Source: Ketobacter sp963922875 (lineage in GTDB: Bacteria > Pseudomonadota > Gammaproteobacteria > Pseudomonadales > Ketobacteraceae). From it: 64,000 bases of DNA. How positions within the stretch are numbered: position 1 is the first letter of the stretch; each line of letters starts with the position of its first letter. The position numbers and the translations under genes were made by a program. Shown one piece after another: positions 26,052 through 34,527 of this stretch. The stretch lies in assembly GCA_963922875.1 (NCBI GenBank), contig CAWUJH010000002.1:558001-622000 (forward strand), written 5' to 3'. The notes beneath the pieces are model-generated. The model was not told the origin of the DNA. It was given only the letters and a program-made list of their open reading frames with translations, and did not search any database.

Positions 26052-27104
26052 TCAAGTGCAGCCAGGAATATCCCTTTTGATGTTACAAGCCAAGTCGCTG
26101 GCCACAGCCACATCCGCTAGATAGTATAACGAAGCAAAGCCCAATTGTTCGCGACCCAAATTGTGAAACACCAGCCCCAGAGCGATGTCGCCAGCTCTGA
26201 AATGAATTTGGTGTTTTGCGAAATATTGCGCAGCCTTATCAATTTCGGAGTTGCTAATTAATTGCATTACCCTTCCAACGCCACCATGGTAAGCCTGAAT
26301 CAGTAACAATGAATAGAGTTGATTGGATTTAGCCGATGGCAAGTGTCCAAACACCTGATGAAACACCGGCTGTAAATTACGGTGATTCTGTTCCATTAAT
26401 TTGAGCGCGCAATCTATTTGTGCCATGCGGTGAAAGTAAAATTTCTCCGGTAGACCGCAGTCATTGAGCGCGGCTTGGGATAGCTGCATGATGCCGCGTG
26501 CGTCGGCCATTGAGTGTGCGGCTTTTTGGCCGCCGCTTTCAATCAGGGTTTTTCCTGCAAGCGTTGCCAAAATTGAGGGTGGTAAACTGATGCGTCCCTG
26601 TTTTACCCGATCTCTGTAAACGATGGCGATGGCTTCGTGGAGCGACACCTTATGATTGGCATCGCCAATACGCATGCCATCCCAGGTTCCCCAAAGTCGT
26701 GCACTCTTATCAACGCCAAAATAGCGGTCAAGCGATACCGCCAATTGTGCATCTGGTTGATCGCAGCTGAGAGCAAAGGGGTAGCCGACAACATCGGGTG
26801 CACCTTCTACCCAGGTACTTGCCCGACTCTCTTTAGCCAGCTTTTTACGTTCCAGATTGAGCTTAATTTGAGTCGCTTCCGAACTATCGGCATCATTAAC
26901 ATAACCCAGAAAAGTGGCGCTTTTGTCGAATAGAATATGTCGTTTTTTAACCTCACAAAAGGATTCACTATTTAATACCCAGCGGCGTATTGTTTTTAAA
27001 TTGTTAAAAGCGCCTTTGCTCACCCAATAGGGGCTTTTTCGCACCACCTCCTGCCACTCTGGTTTCTCAATGGTTTGGCTAAGAGCGCAAACAGCGAAGC
27101 ACAT
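26052..27104 (-). CDS. Lytic transglycosylase (SLT domain), start uncertain
   Basis: Periplasmic murein lytic transglycosylase that cleaves MurNAc-GlcNAc bonds. The SLT core is at about residues 195-330: catalytic Glu in LIESGGQ, followed by ADARGIMQLSQAALNDCGLP and later YHGGVGRV. The region before it has no recognised domain. The annotated ATG 27104 gives MCFAVCALS, only the end of a signal peptide; the in-frame codons upstream encode LNKLIELLVFCIT, preceded by basic residues, but offer no ATG, GTG or TTG. The true start may be a rare CTG or ATT codon, or there is an upstream error. Four cysteines suggest disulfides. Confidence 0.75.
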   Translation of the reverse strand: MCFAVCALSQTIEKPEWQEVVRKSPYWVSKGAFNNLKTIRRWVLNSESFCEVKKRHILFDKSATFLGYVNDADSSEATQIKLNLERKKLAKESRASTWVEGAPDVVGYPFALSCDQPDAQLAVSLDRYFGVDKSARLWGTWDGMRIGDANHKVSLHEAIAIVYRDRVKQGRISLPPSILATLAGKTLIESGGQKAAHSMADARGIMQLSQAALNDCGLPEKFYFHRMAQIDCALKLMEQNHRNLQPVFHQVFGHLPSAKSNQLYSLLLIQAYHGGVGRVMQLISNSEIDKAAQYFAKHQIHFRAGDIALGLVFHNLGREQLGFASLYYLADVAVASDLACNIKRDIPGCT

Positions 27105-27542
27105 GGTGATGCAGAATACGAGTAGTTCAATCAGCTTGTTAAGAACTTTAGCTGTTGATTTTGGAGTAGTGTGATTGCGTTGATTATGAGTCAGTTGGGC
27201 ACCTAATCTGGTTGACGACCTGGTTGATGGCTTTGAAGAGCCAGAGTGTGGTAAGTATCTCTAAGTAAATCAGACACCAAATTACACCGTTGTAAATATA
27301 ACAATACTCCTGTCAAATTATGTAGACATTACATACTTTTTTTAGTGACTCGAGCTCTCATAATAGGCAGTGCTTCCGACAAACATTGGCGTAGCCAGAT
27401 AGCACCTGTATTTTAGGCGGTTTATTCAGTTGGCAGAATATTTGCTCGACTATTCTATCAGTAAGTCCAGTTCCAATAATTTGATTCTGGCTCTTGTAGC
27501 TAAATTCATAGGTCAGATTAGAATTCAAAAATACTTCTTTAT
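27105..27542. other. Intergenic region with signal-peptide-like coding on minus strand
   Basis: The minus-strand frame of the transglycosylase remains open from 27104 back to a TAG near 27250 and encodes a basic segment followed by a hydrophobic run just before the annotated ATG. Further upstream, up to 27542, I see no gene, no clear hairpin and no recognisable promoter. Confidence 0.4.
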
Positions 27543-27560
27543 TTGATTAGGTGGTTACTC

Positions 27561-28091
27561 ATGTTAAATAACGTACTAACAGCTGAAAAATACTCCAGTA
27601 AGGTATGCGCTGCGTTCGATTCGGAATATGAAGCCAAGCAGTCAATTATTGCTCTTACTCGTAATGTTAATGTCGATCAAATACAAATGAACATCCTTAG
27701 ACCCGATGATAAGGATTTTGAGCAAAAATTGGAACCGGAGCGAAAAGGTATACGTGATACTCTGGTCAGATCCCATTTGATTTTGGGTGCGACTGGTTTG
27801 GTTAGTGGAGTTATATTGTATTTTATCCTGTATTCCCTGGATATAGCCATGGTCACCCAAAGTCCATATTTTGCCTTCTTTGTAGTAATCGCTTTTTCTA
27901 CCACGGCTGGATTAATGTTGGGTGGATTGGCATCTCTAAGGCCAGACCATGACCCGATGATTCAGTTCGCCCGAAATAACAGCGCGAGTAAACGCTTTGT
28001 GCTTCTAGTACACGCCGCTGATCGGCTGCAAAAAAATAAGATAAAAGATATTCTGCAAGACCATACCAACTCAGTTATTGCTACGTTCTAA
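27561..28091 (+). CDS. Two-TM inner-membrane protein of unknown function
   Basis: A 176-residue protein from ATG 27561 (AGGTGG at 27549-27554). An N-terminal soluble part of about 70 residues starts with a ferredoxin-like pattern (SSKVCAAFDSEYEAKQSIIA), two TM helices follow at about 76-95 and 108-129 with a glycine-rich second helix (TAGLMLGGLASL), then a C-terminal soluble tail of 45 residues with a beta-alpha pattern (KRFVLLVHAADRLQKNKI). It resembles small stress-region membrane proteins. It is probably co-transcribed with the PRC-barrel gene 61 bp downstream. Confidence 0.65.
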   Translation: MLNNVLTAEKYSSKVCAAFDSEYEAKQSIIALTRNVNVDQIQMNILRPDDKDFEQKLEPERKGIRDTLVRSHLILGATGLVSGVILYFILYSLDIAMVTQSPYFAFFVVIAFSTTAGLMLGGLASLRPDHDPMIQFARNNSASKRFVLLVHAADRLQKNKIKDILQDHTNSVIATF

Positions 28092-28152
28092 ATTGTTATT
28101 ATTTCTACAGCGGGAAGGGTGTAGCAGCAGTAAACACTGTATGGAGGGTTAC

Positions 28153-28848
28153 ATGATTGTGAGCATGGAACAGATATTAGATCTCCCAGTAGAAGCTACT
28201 GATGGCCAGATAGGCCGCTGTAAGGATATGCTTTTTGACGAAGAACAGTGGGTGATACGCTACTTGGTACTAGACACTCATAAATGGCTACCATTTGGTG
28301 ACAAAGTCGTCATTAGCCCGATTACAGTTATTGGTGACGATTGGCCCGACAGAAAGGCCATACCACTTCGTATTACTCAAGAATCCATAAAAAGCAGCCC
28401 TCCACTCAACGAGAATCTGCCTATTTCCAGGGAATACGAGATTAAGCTATTTCGGTATTATGGCTATGGTTTCTATTGGATGGGGCCTGGGCTATGGGGA
28501 ACCTATCCATCCCCGTCTCCACTTATTGAACGGAGCAAACAAACGGATATGGACTCTTCGTTTGACGATTCGCGGGCGACTGGTTTGAGGTCTATGATGG
28601 AGCTTAAAAATTACAGTATGGAGGCGGCTGATGACAAGGTCGGACGAGTCAATGACTTTGCAGTTGATATTCATGATTGGACCATAAAATGTATAGACGT
28701 AGACAGGGGAGGGTTGTTTAACAGCGCCTCTATTGAGGTCCCCGTCGACTTGGTTAATGAAATCGATTGGCTGAGCAAACGCCTTTATTCCAAGCGAGGC
28801 GCCTCAGAATTCGAGACAGAAAATGACTCAGCTAAGGCACTTGACTAA
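28153..28848 (+). CDS. PRC-barrel domain protein, two copies
   Basis: A 231-residue protein from ATG 28153, with GGAGGG 4 bp upstream. It contains two PRC-barrel units: residues about 8-70 (LDLPVEATDGQIGRCKDMLF, DEEQWVIRYLVLDT) and about 152-215 (NYSMEAADDKVGRVNDFAVD, IHDWTIKCIDVD). The linker is rich in Tyr, Gly and Trp. PRC barrels mediate protein or RNA contacts in photosynthesis and ribosome maturation; duplicated small ones like this are common in stress regions and of unknown role. Confidence 0.85.
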   Translation: MIVSMEQILDLPVEATDGQIGRCKDMLFDEEQWVIRYLVLDTHKWLPFGDKVVISPITVIGDDWPDRKAIPLRITQESIKSSPPLNENLPISREYEIKLFRYYGYGFYWMGPGLWGTYPSPSPLIERSKQTDMDSSFDDSRATGLRSMMELKNYSMEAADDKVGRVNDFAVDIHDWTIKCIDVDRGGLFNSASIEVPVDLVNEIDWLSKRLYSKRGASEFETENDSAKALD

Positions 28849-29140
28849 GCATTATTGTCACTAACGGTCGGTTTTAAGTAGCCAGCCTGAGCAGATACTG
28901 ATGATCTGCTCCTACGTCGGTACCGGTCATCGCACGCCCATGCGTCAACTTCAAGTAGAGCTACGCATTAGCTTGGAACCGGCACCCGTAGAGCTCAATC
29001 CCGGCTGGTTGCCGCTATGCTTGAGCTAGTATTGGTGGTGCACTGGCAAACTTATTGCTACTGAACTTATTGGCACTGTAAGTCACTGTATTAATAAAAA
29101 GTACAACTAGCCGAACTGCAAGCGCAAACAAGGAGGCCCC
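28849..29140. other. Intergenic region with a short hairpin
   Basis: No gene is supported. GAGCAGAT (28889-28896) and ATCTGCTC (28904-28911) form a perfect 8-bp stem with a 7-nt loop, about 40 bp behind the PRC-barrel stop, and probably end that transcript. The GC content rises compared with the neighbouring genes between 28900 and 29040. Confidence 0.4.
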
Positions 29141-29721
29141 ATGGACACCATGGAAAAGGAACTCGAAACCGGCGACATATACTTTTTTTATCGACCGAAA
29201 GTGAATGTAGATCTGCCGAAGAAAATAGCCGATGTTCAGCGCTTGTACATGGTGGTGGTGCCAGACGAAGGCGAGAAAGGTCGTATTTTTTTGATTGGCA
29301 AAAAGCGACTGCCACAGGCGAACGAAAACAATAGCAGTAGTTGGCGTGAATTAAGGTTCGCATCACCAGAAAACCGGATCTTTTTGGAAGGCTATCGCTT
29401 GAAAAAAAACAGTGGCCCACAGAGAGTCTAACCAAAGGCGAATTCGCAGAGATCAAATATGAAGTTGAAAGCAAAGCGCCCAGCGGAGATCGGTCGAAAG
29501 GCGGCAGGCGAGGGGGGGTTGCGGCTGTCAATGCTCCTTCCGCAGTGGGGATTTCCAAAGCGCTAAAAGGAATAAGCTTCCCAAAAAATCGCGCGGAGTT
29601 GGTTGAGTATGCCAAGGACCATGATGCAAACAAGCGAATTCTCGATGCGCTGGAACATCTTCCCCGACGAAAATTCAAAACCATGGCAGAGGTCGAGCAG
29701 GGCCTCGGGGAGATTAGATAG
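29141..29721 (+). pseudogene. DUF2795-type protein gene split by a -1 frameshift
   Basis: The first frame (29141-29431) encodes 96 residues beginning METGDIYFFYRP-like (LETGDIYFFYRPKVNVD), with DVQRLYMVVVPDEG and FLIGKKRLP, the N-terminal part of a known DUF2795-associated family. The -1 frame then continues from about 29403 to TAG at 29719-29721 and ends in a clear DUF2795 domain: FPKNRAELVEYAKDHDANKR, ILDALEHLPRRKFKTMAEVE. The switch must occur between 29370 and 29409, where an A8 run (29402-29409) followed by C gives the heptamer A AAA AAC in the first frame. It is either a mutation or sequencing error, or programmed -1 slippage. Confidence 0.75.
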
Positions 29722-29769
29722 ATGTCTCAATTCTACTGTAAACAATGTGGTCCGGATTTCGAACTGTAA
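29722..29769 (+). other. 15-codon frame with a CxxC motif
   Basis: ATG at 29722 directly follows the DUF2795 stop and encodes MSQFYCKQCGPDFEL before TAA. The CKQC pair looks like the first knuckle of a zinc ribbon, so this may be the start of a truncated zinc-ribbon gene. Nothing further downstream completes it. Confidence 0.25.
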
Positions 29770-30107
29770 CTGGTTGATTTAGTCTTTAATCACACGTCAA
29801 ACAGGCATCTTTGGTTTCAGGTTCTGACCTCATAACCGTCAATTGCGAGCTAGCCACGCAGGATACTTGAGCCCCGGTTCAGGCACTGATTTTAAAATAA
29901 AATACAAGTCGGTACGTTCATCCTGGTCATCAATAAATTGGCTGTCGTTTGCACTGATGGACGATGTCATAAGCTTCAAGTACAGACCAATTGTTCTGCG
30001 CAATATTTTCTGTTGCACTACAAATAAGAATAAATACGGAATTTTCCATTCTAATAATTCGTTGGTGGCACGCCTGTTGCGTGATGACAATTAATTATTA
30101 AAGCAAA
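29770..30107. other. Intergenic region with no supported gene
   Basis: Both strands have open frames of 83 codons between 29839 and 30094 that mirror each other. Neither has a recognisable family, a good ribosome-binding site or a coding-like composition, so I call neither. Confidence 0.4.
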
Positions 30108-31163
30108 ATGTTGGAAACATCGATGAATACAGCGTCGGTCAAGTCGCGGAATTCGTGTGATTCTCCAGGGCGGGGAAGGCAAGCGAGCAGCCCACACAGA
30201 GTCCCGCATCAAGGATGGCGTGACGTCCTTTTGAGGACAAAAAACGAAACTGTGATTGATAATCTAGGCTTGGTTTCCGCAGGTGTGGCGTTCTATTTCT
30301 TTTTAGCCGTGTTTCCGGCTATGGCGGCGTTTATATCTCTTTATGGGCTGCTTACGGATACCTCGGATGCTATGTTACAGATACAGTCCTTTACTCAATT
30401 GCTACCGCCACAAGCAAGTGAGGTGCTTCTGGATCAGGTTAAATCACTAACCGCTAAATCCAGTACCAGTCTCGGACTAAGCGCTATAGCCAGTATACTC
30501 TTTGCCTTCTGGAGTGCGATGAAAGGAACTTTAGCGCTAATTACTGCTTTGAATATTGCCTACGAGGAGAACGATAAAAGGGGAATAATTCGATTGCGCT
30601 TGATCGCATTGTTGATGACTGTAGGCGCGATTGTATTCGTTACGGTTTCCTTGATCACTCTTACCCTCATTCCCTGGCTACTATCGAAATTGAATATCAG
30701 CCAATATGTACAATTGTCTTTCTCGTACTTACGCTGGCCTGCTCTTGTTGTAATTGTTTCATTCCTGCTTTCGGTACTCTATCGGGTCGCACCGGATCGT
30801 CGCCAGGCTCGTTGGAGGTGGGTAACGCCGGGAGCGGTGCTGGCTACTACATTGTGGATCAGTGCTTCAGCTCTGTTTTCGTGGTATGTAGCGGAATTTG
30901 GCAACTTCAATGAGATGTACGGTTCGATTGGAGCCGTTGTGTTATTGCTTGTTTGGCTATACCTGACCGCATATATTATTTTAATTGGTGCTGAACTGAA
31001 TGCGGAGTTGGAGCACCAAACCTGCCTCGATTCCACTGTGGGTGAAGACCGACCTATGGGAAGGCGCGGCGCATGGGTAGCAGACACACTTGGAAAGTCG
31101 CCTCCTGCGACGGCGATGGCCCGTCATTTTAACCGCATTAACGCCTATTTCGAGAAAAAGTAA
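30108..31163 (+). CDS. YihY/BrkB-family membrane protein
   Basis: Inner-membrane protein of 351 residues with six TM helices. The family motif around VIDNLGLVSAGVAFYFFLAV (near residues 45-64) and the late NEMYGSIGAVVLLLVWLYLT are clear. A hydrophilic N-terminal tail of about 40 residues precedes the first helix; MNTASVK at 30123 is an alternative start. BrkB/YihY proteins are of uncertain function (once mislabelled RNase BN) and are often found in stress loci. Confidence 0.88.
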   Translation: MLETSMNTASVKSRNSCDSPGRGRQASSPHRVPHQGWRDVLLRTKNETVIDNLGLVSAGVAFYFFLAVFPAMAAFISLYGLLTDTSDAMLQIQSFTQLLPPQASEVLLDQVKSLTAKSSTSLGLSAIASILFAFWSAMKGTLALITALNIAYEENDKRGIIRLRLIALLMTVGAIVFVTVSLITLTLIPWLLSKLNISQYVQLSFSYLRWPALVVIVSFLLSVLYRVAPDRRQARWRWVTPGAVLATTLWISASALFSWYVAEFGNFNEMYGSIGAVVLLLVWLYLTAYIILIGAELNAELEHQTCLDSTVGEDRPMGRRGAWVADTLGKSPPATAMARHFNRINAYFEKK

Positions 31164-31436
31164 CCTGAGTGTTAAATTGCTTAGTTTTCAACTTCTTTGG
31201 GTAAGAATCCGTTTGTTGGACATGAAAAAATTTGCATGATTTACAACGTATTTTGTATCTAATTCCAAAATCCCGTCACGTGAGCACACCTATAGTCTTA
31301 GTTTGATTATGAAAGCCTCAAATTGGAGCTCGATACGACCGTATTGGATGGTCGCGGGTTGAAATTCAAGCTGGAATGGAGATTGAAAGAATACCAACGG
31401 GATAAAATTCATCGAAACAGATTTCAGGGTTTTCTT

Positions 31437-32339
31437 ATGAACAGCACAAATCAATACGTTATGCAGGATCCTCGCTCTCAATACAACCTATCTGATACAC
31501 CTTATGATGAATCGCAACCTGACCCTGGGCTTGACACTCTTTTAAAGCCAAAGGCGGATCATGGTGAACAGTCTTATAAAGGTTCTGGCAGATTAGCCGG
31601 CCGCAAAGCGGTGATCACTGGTGGCGATTCAGGAATCGGTAGGGCGGTTGCTATTGCCTTCGCCCGAGAGGGTGCAGACATCGTCTTAAATTATTTGGCC
31701 AGTGAGGAAACTGATGGTAAGGAAACTGAAGAATACTTAGCAGAAAGTGGTGTAAAGGTATGCTCTATTATAGGAGACATTTCTAACGAACAGTTTTGCA
31801 GAGAGCTGGTCAACTTTGCAGTGGATAGGCTTGGCTCCATCGACATTCTCGTTAATAACGCCGGCCAGCAATACTATGTGGAAAAGCTGGCTGATCTTTC
31901 CTCTGAGCAATTTCAGAAAACCTATGCCACCAATGTATTTTCCATGTTCTGGATTACAAAAGCAGCTGTACCTCACATGCCGAATGGCGCGAGTATTATC
32001 AACACCACTTCGATTCAATCATATCAACCTTCCCCCGGACTGCTGGATTACGCCTCCAGTAAGAGTGCTATTACAGGATTTACTAAGAGCCTGGCCAAGA
32101 TGTTAATCAACGATGGTATCCGCGTGAACGCAGTGGCACCTGGCCCGATCTGGACCCCGTTGCAGCAGAGCGGAGGTCAGCCGGAAGAAAAAGTTGAAAG
32201 GTTTGGGGAAAGCGTGCCCATGGGCAGACCCGGTCAACCTGCTGAACTTGCACCCATATATGTCTTCCTTGCCTCTCAGGAATCCAGTTACGTTACTGCT
32301 GAAGTAATGGGAATTACAGGTGGTGGACATCTACCCTAA
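31437..32339 (+). CDS. SDR oxidoreductase of the YghA type
   Basis: A 300-residue short-chain dehydrogenase from ATG 31437. An N-terminal extension of some 45 residues (YNLSDTPYDESQPDPGLDTL) typical of YghA-like SDRs precedes the Rossmann motif TGGDSGIG (near residues 61-68). Next come NNAG in DILVNNAGQQYYVE, Ser in NTTSIQSY, and the catalytic YASSK (Tyr near residue 203). Acidic residues after the second strand are absent, which would allow NADP+. The substrate is unknown; relatives reduce aldehydes and are stress-induced. The start was moved in from an upstream TTG. Confidence 0.9.
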   Translation: MNSTNQYVMQDPRSQYNLSDTPYDESQPDPGLDTLLKPKADHGEQSYKGSGRLAGRKAVITGGDSGIGRAVAIAFAREGADIVLNYLASEETDGKETEEYLAESGVKVCSIIGDISNEQFCRELVNFAVDRLGSIDILVNNAGQQYYVEKLADLSSEQFQKTYATNVFSMFWITKAAVPHMPNGASIINTTSIQSYQPSPGLLDYASSKSAITGFTKSLAKMLINDGIRVNAVAPGPIWTPLQQSGGQPEEKVERFGESVPMGRPGQPAELAPIYVFLASQESSYVTAEVMGITGGGHLP

Positions 32340-32511
32340 TGTACTTTGATGACCCAAAGCCTTAAAGAGTTGGTATTTGATTAGCTTTGTCACTATTAGT
32401 CTTCATGGCGTAATCAATCCGGATGCTAAATAAATGCTATTAATTTCATCATTAGAGCACCTTGAAAAGATAATGGCAAATTCGGTCGGTAGAGTTTAAT
32501 GGGAGATACAC

Positions 32512-33265
32512 ATGCACGATATGGTTTCTGTTGTTACGCAACGCATTGCAGAACGCAGCCGCACACTTCGAACGAAGTACGCACGACGCATTGACGATTT
32601 TGATGAGTCATTTCCCCGTAAGACACTCAATTGTACCAACTTGGCCCACGGCATTGCCGCCTGTGATGCGGTATCCAAGGAGAGAATGCTGGATTCAAGG
32701 ACAAATATTGGCATCGTGTCCACCTATAACGACTTGCTTTCTGCGCATCAGCCTTACCAATCGTATCCAGACCTAATCAAACAGACTGCGTTGGAAATAG
32801 GCGCTGTGGTTCAGTTTGCAGGTGGTGTACCCGCTATGTGTGATGGAATTACACAGGGCGAAGTGGGCATGGAGTTATCTTTGTTCTCGCGTGACGTGAT
32901 TGCAATGGCTACTGCAGTCGCGTTGTCCCATAACTTGTTTGACGCCGTGCTATGTCTTGGCATCTGCGACAAAATTGTTCCGGGCTTATTAATAGGGGCG
33001 TTGAGTTTCCCCCAGCTGCCCGTCATTTTTGTCCCGGGAGGCCCCGTTGTACAAGCTAAGTGATGGTGATCGGGTATTTGTCGATGGGACTCAGGGTCTA
33101 TTTCAGGTCTGTATAGGTGAAGAGGAGTGGCGTGCGAGAGTGGCAGCGATTCCTGATCTATCGGAAAATCAGCAGAGAATGGGGCGTGAATTATTTCAAG
33201 GTATGCGATTACAGGTTAACGGTGCCGAACAGGGCGCTATGACATTTGCCTTTGAGCGATCTTAA
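32512..33265 (+). pseudogene. edd: edd, 6-phosphogluconate dehydratase, internal deletion
   Basis: The reading frame from 32512 encodes the first 175 or so residues of Entner-Doudoroff dehydratase, including PAMCDGITQGE, MELSLFSRD and the Fe-S Cys in LGICDKIVPG, and stops at 33061 shortly after FVPGGP. The +1-related frame from about 33040 gives the C-terminal tail: LYKLSDGDRVFVDG, ENQQRMGRELFQGM and AEQGAMTFAFE. A full enzyme has about 600 residues; some 350 (about 1.1 kb) are missing. The junction GGAGGCCCC (33038-33046) reads GGP in the N-terminal frame, and GGP is also the family residue just before the C-terminal part, so deletion across a short repeat is likely. The product cannot be active. 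Confidence 0.9.
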
Positions 33266-33394
33266 GACTCCTGTCTCGTAAATTACACCCGACAACACTT
33301 AGGGGCAGCACGTGAATATTGAGGTAGAGTATGATTACCGGGTGCTTGCCATGTTGCTCGAAATAGGTTACCGCTCCAATATCATCCAGGCCGC

Positions 33395-33517
33395 CTAAAG
33401 ACCAACCATAATCCAACGAATGCCGAACGCCAGTATAGTAACAATTGACACACCGGTAACCCACAGGAATAGAAACCACAGAAGCTTTTGCCTCCGGGAT
33501 GACGGATTCTGTTGCAT
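33395..33517 (-). CDS. DUF2474 small subunit of CioAB-type bd oxidase
   Basis: A 40-residue single-TM protein: basic N-terminus MQQNPSSRRQKL, helix WFLFLWVTGVSIVTILAFGI, short tail RWIMVGL. Its ATG overlaps the cioB stop by one base (TGATG). The pattern matches DUF2474, the small subunit found with cyanide-insensitive bd oxidases, analogous to CydX. It is easily missed by gene callers because of its size. Confidence 0.82.
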   Translation of the reverse strand: MQQNPSSRRQKLLWFLFLWVTGVSIVTILAFGIRWIMVGL

Positions 33518-34527
33518 CAGTGGTAACCTTGGTCAGGGTTGATCTTCCCACGGAAAACCCAATAAGCATAGGCGGTATATGCCAATATAAGCGGAATCAA
33601 TACCGCCGCACCCACCAACATGAACATCAGACTGCTATCGGGAGCAGCCGTGTCTTCAATATGCAATGACGGGGGTACGATATAGGGAAAGAAAGTAAAT
33701 CCCAAGCCGCAGAAACTGACACTGAAAATACCCAATGCAGCCAGAAAAGGCCGCGCGTCATGATTGGCTTTGCCATCCTGTTTCAAGCCAGCATAGAACC
33801 AGTAAAGTAAAATCAGAACCAGAACGGGAATCAAAATGGCCACCAACATTGAAGGAAAGCCAAGCCAACGGTCAAAATAAGCATCACTTAAAAACGGAGT
33901 CCAAAAACTTACTAACGCCAGTGCCACCACTGTCACCATCATACTACGAGACGCAATGGTGCGAGCCTTGTCAACGATAGGAGCAGTTGTTTTCATGACC
34001 AGCCAACTGGCGCCCAACATGGTGTAGCCAGCGACCAATGAGACACCGGTTATCAGGCTAAAGGGTGTCAGCCAGTCCCACCAGCCACCTGCGTAGGCGC
34101 GATTTTCCACTTCGATTCCTTGTACCAAGGCCCCCAGGGCAATGCCCTGGGAAAAGGTTGCCACAATCGACCCGGAAAAGAATACCCAGTCCCATAACAA
34201 ACGCCAGCGCCGGGTGCGCCAGCGATATTCGAAAGCCACCCCACGGAAAACCAGACCGAGTAACATCGCAATAATGGGGGCGTAGAGTGCTGGCATCACA
34301 GTAGCGTAAGCGAGCGGAAAGGCGGCAAGTAATCCGCCGCCACCCAACACGAGCCAAGTCTCGTTACCATCCCAAACTGGTGCAACCGAGTTCATCATCT
34401 GATCGCGCTGTTTACCTTTATCAAAAAAGGGAAACAGGATGCCAATACCAAGGTCAAAACCATCCAACACTACATAGGCAAACACCGCAAAGGCAATCAG
34501 TGCAGCCCAGACATACGCAAGCTCCAT
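33517..34527 (-). CDS. cioB: Cytochrome bd-type quinol oxidase subunit II (CioB/CydB)
   Basis: Inner-membrane subunit of 336 residues with eight or nine TM helices, starting MELAYVWAALIAFAVFAYVV and with the typical LDGFDLGIGILFPF and WDGNETWLVLGGG stretches. It pairs with subunit I to reduce oxygen with electrons from quinol without pumping protons. The start shares one base with the cioA stop (TAATG). The DUF2474 subunit follows. CydB would be equally acceptable as a name. Confidence 0.93.
   Translation of the reverse strand: MELAYVWAALIAFAVFAYVVLDGFDLGIGILFPFFDKGKQRDQMMNSVAPVWDGNETWLVLGGGGLLAAFPLAYATVMPALYAPIIAMLLGLVFRGVAFEYRWRTRRWRLLWDWVFFSGSIVATFSQGIALGALVQGIEVENRAYAGGWWDWLTPFSLITGVSLVAGYTMLGASWLVMKTTAPIVDKARTIASRSMMVTVVALALVSFWTPFLSDAYFDRWLGFPSMLVAILIPVLVLILLYWFYAGLKQDGKANHDARPFLAALGIFSVSFCGLGFTFFPYIVPPSLHIEDTAAPDSSLMFMLVGAAVLIPLILAYTAYAYWVFRGKINPDQGYH

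Noticed and set aside
28889..28911. GC-rich stretch with a hairpin considered as part of a tRNA or attachment site
   Set aside because: No acceptor stem, anticodon arm or T-loop could be drawn, and there is no direct repeat partner.
29839..30094. Mirror open frames on both strands before the YihY gene
   Set aside because: Each is the shadow of the other and neither has a start signal, composition or motif that favours it.
33312..33398. 28-codon plus-strand frame between edd and the DUF2474 gene
   Set aside because: Start without ribosome-binding site and no similarity; it overlaps the end of the DUF2474 gene.
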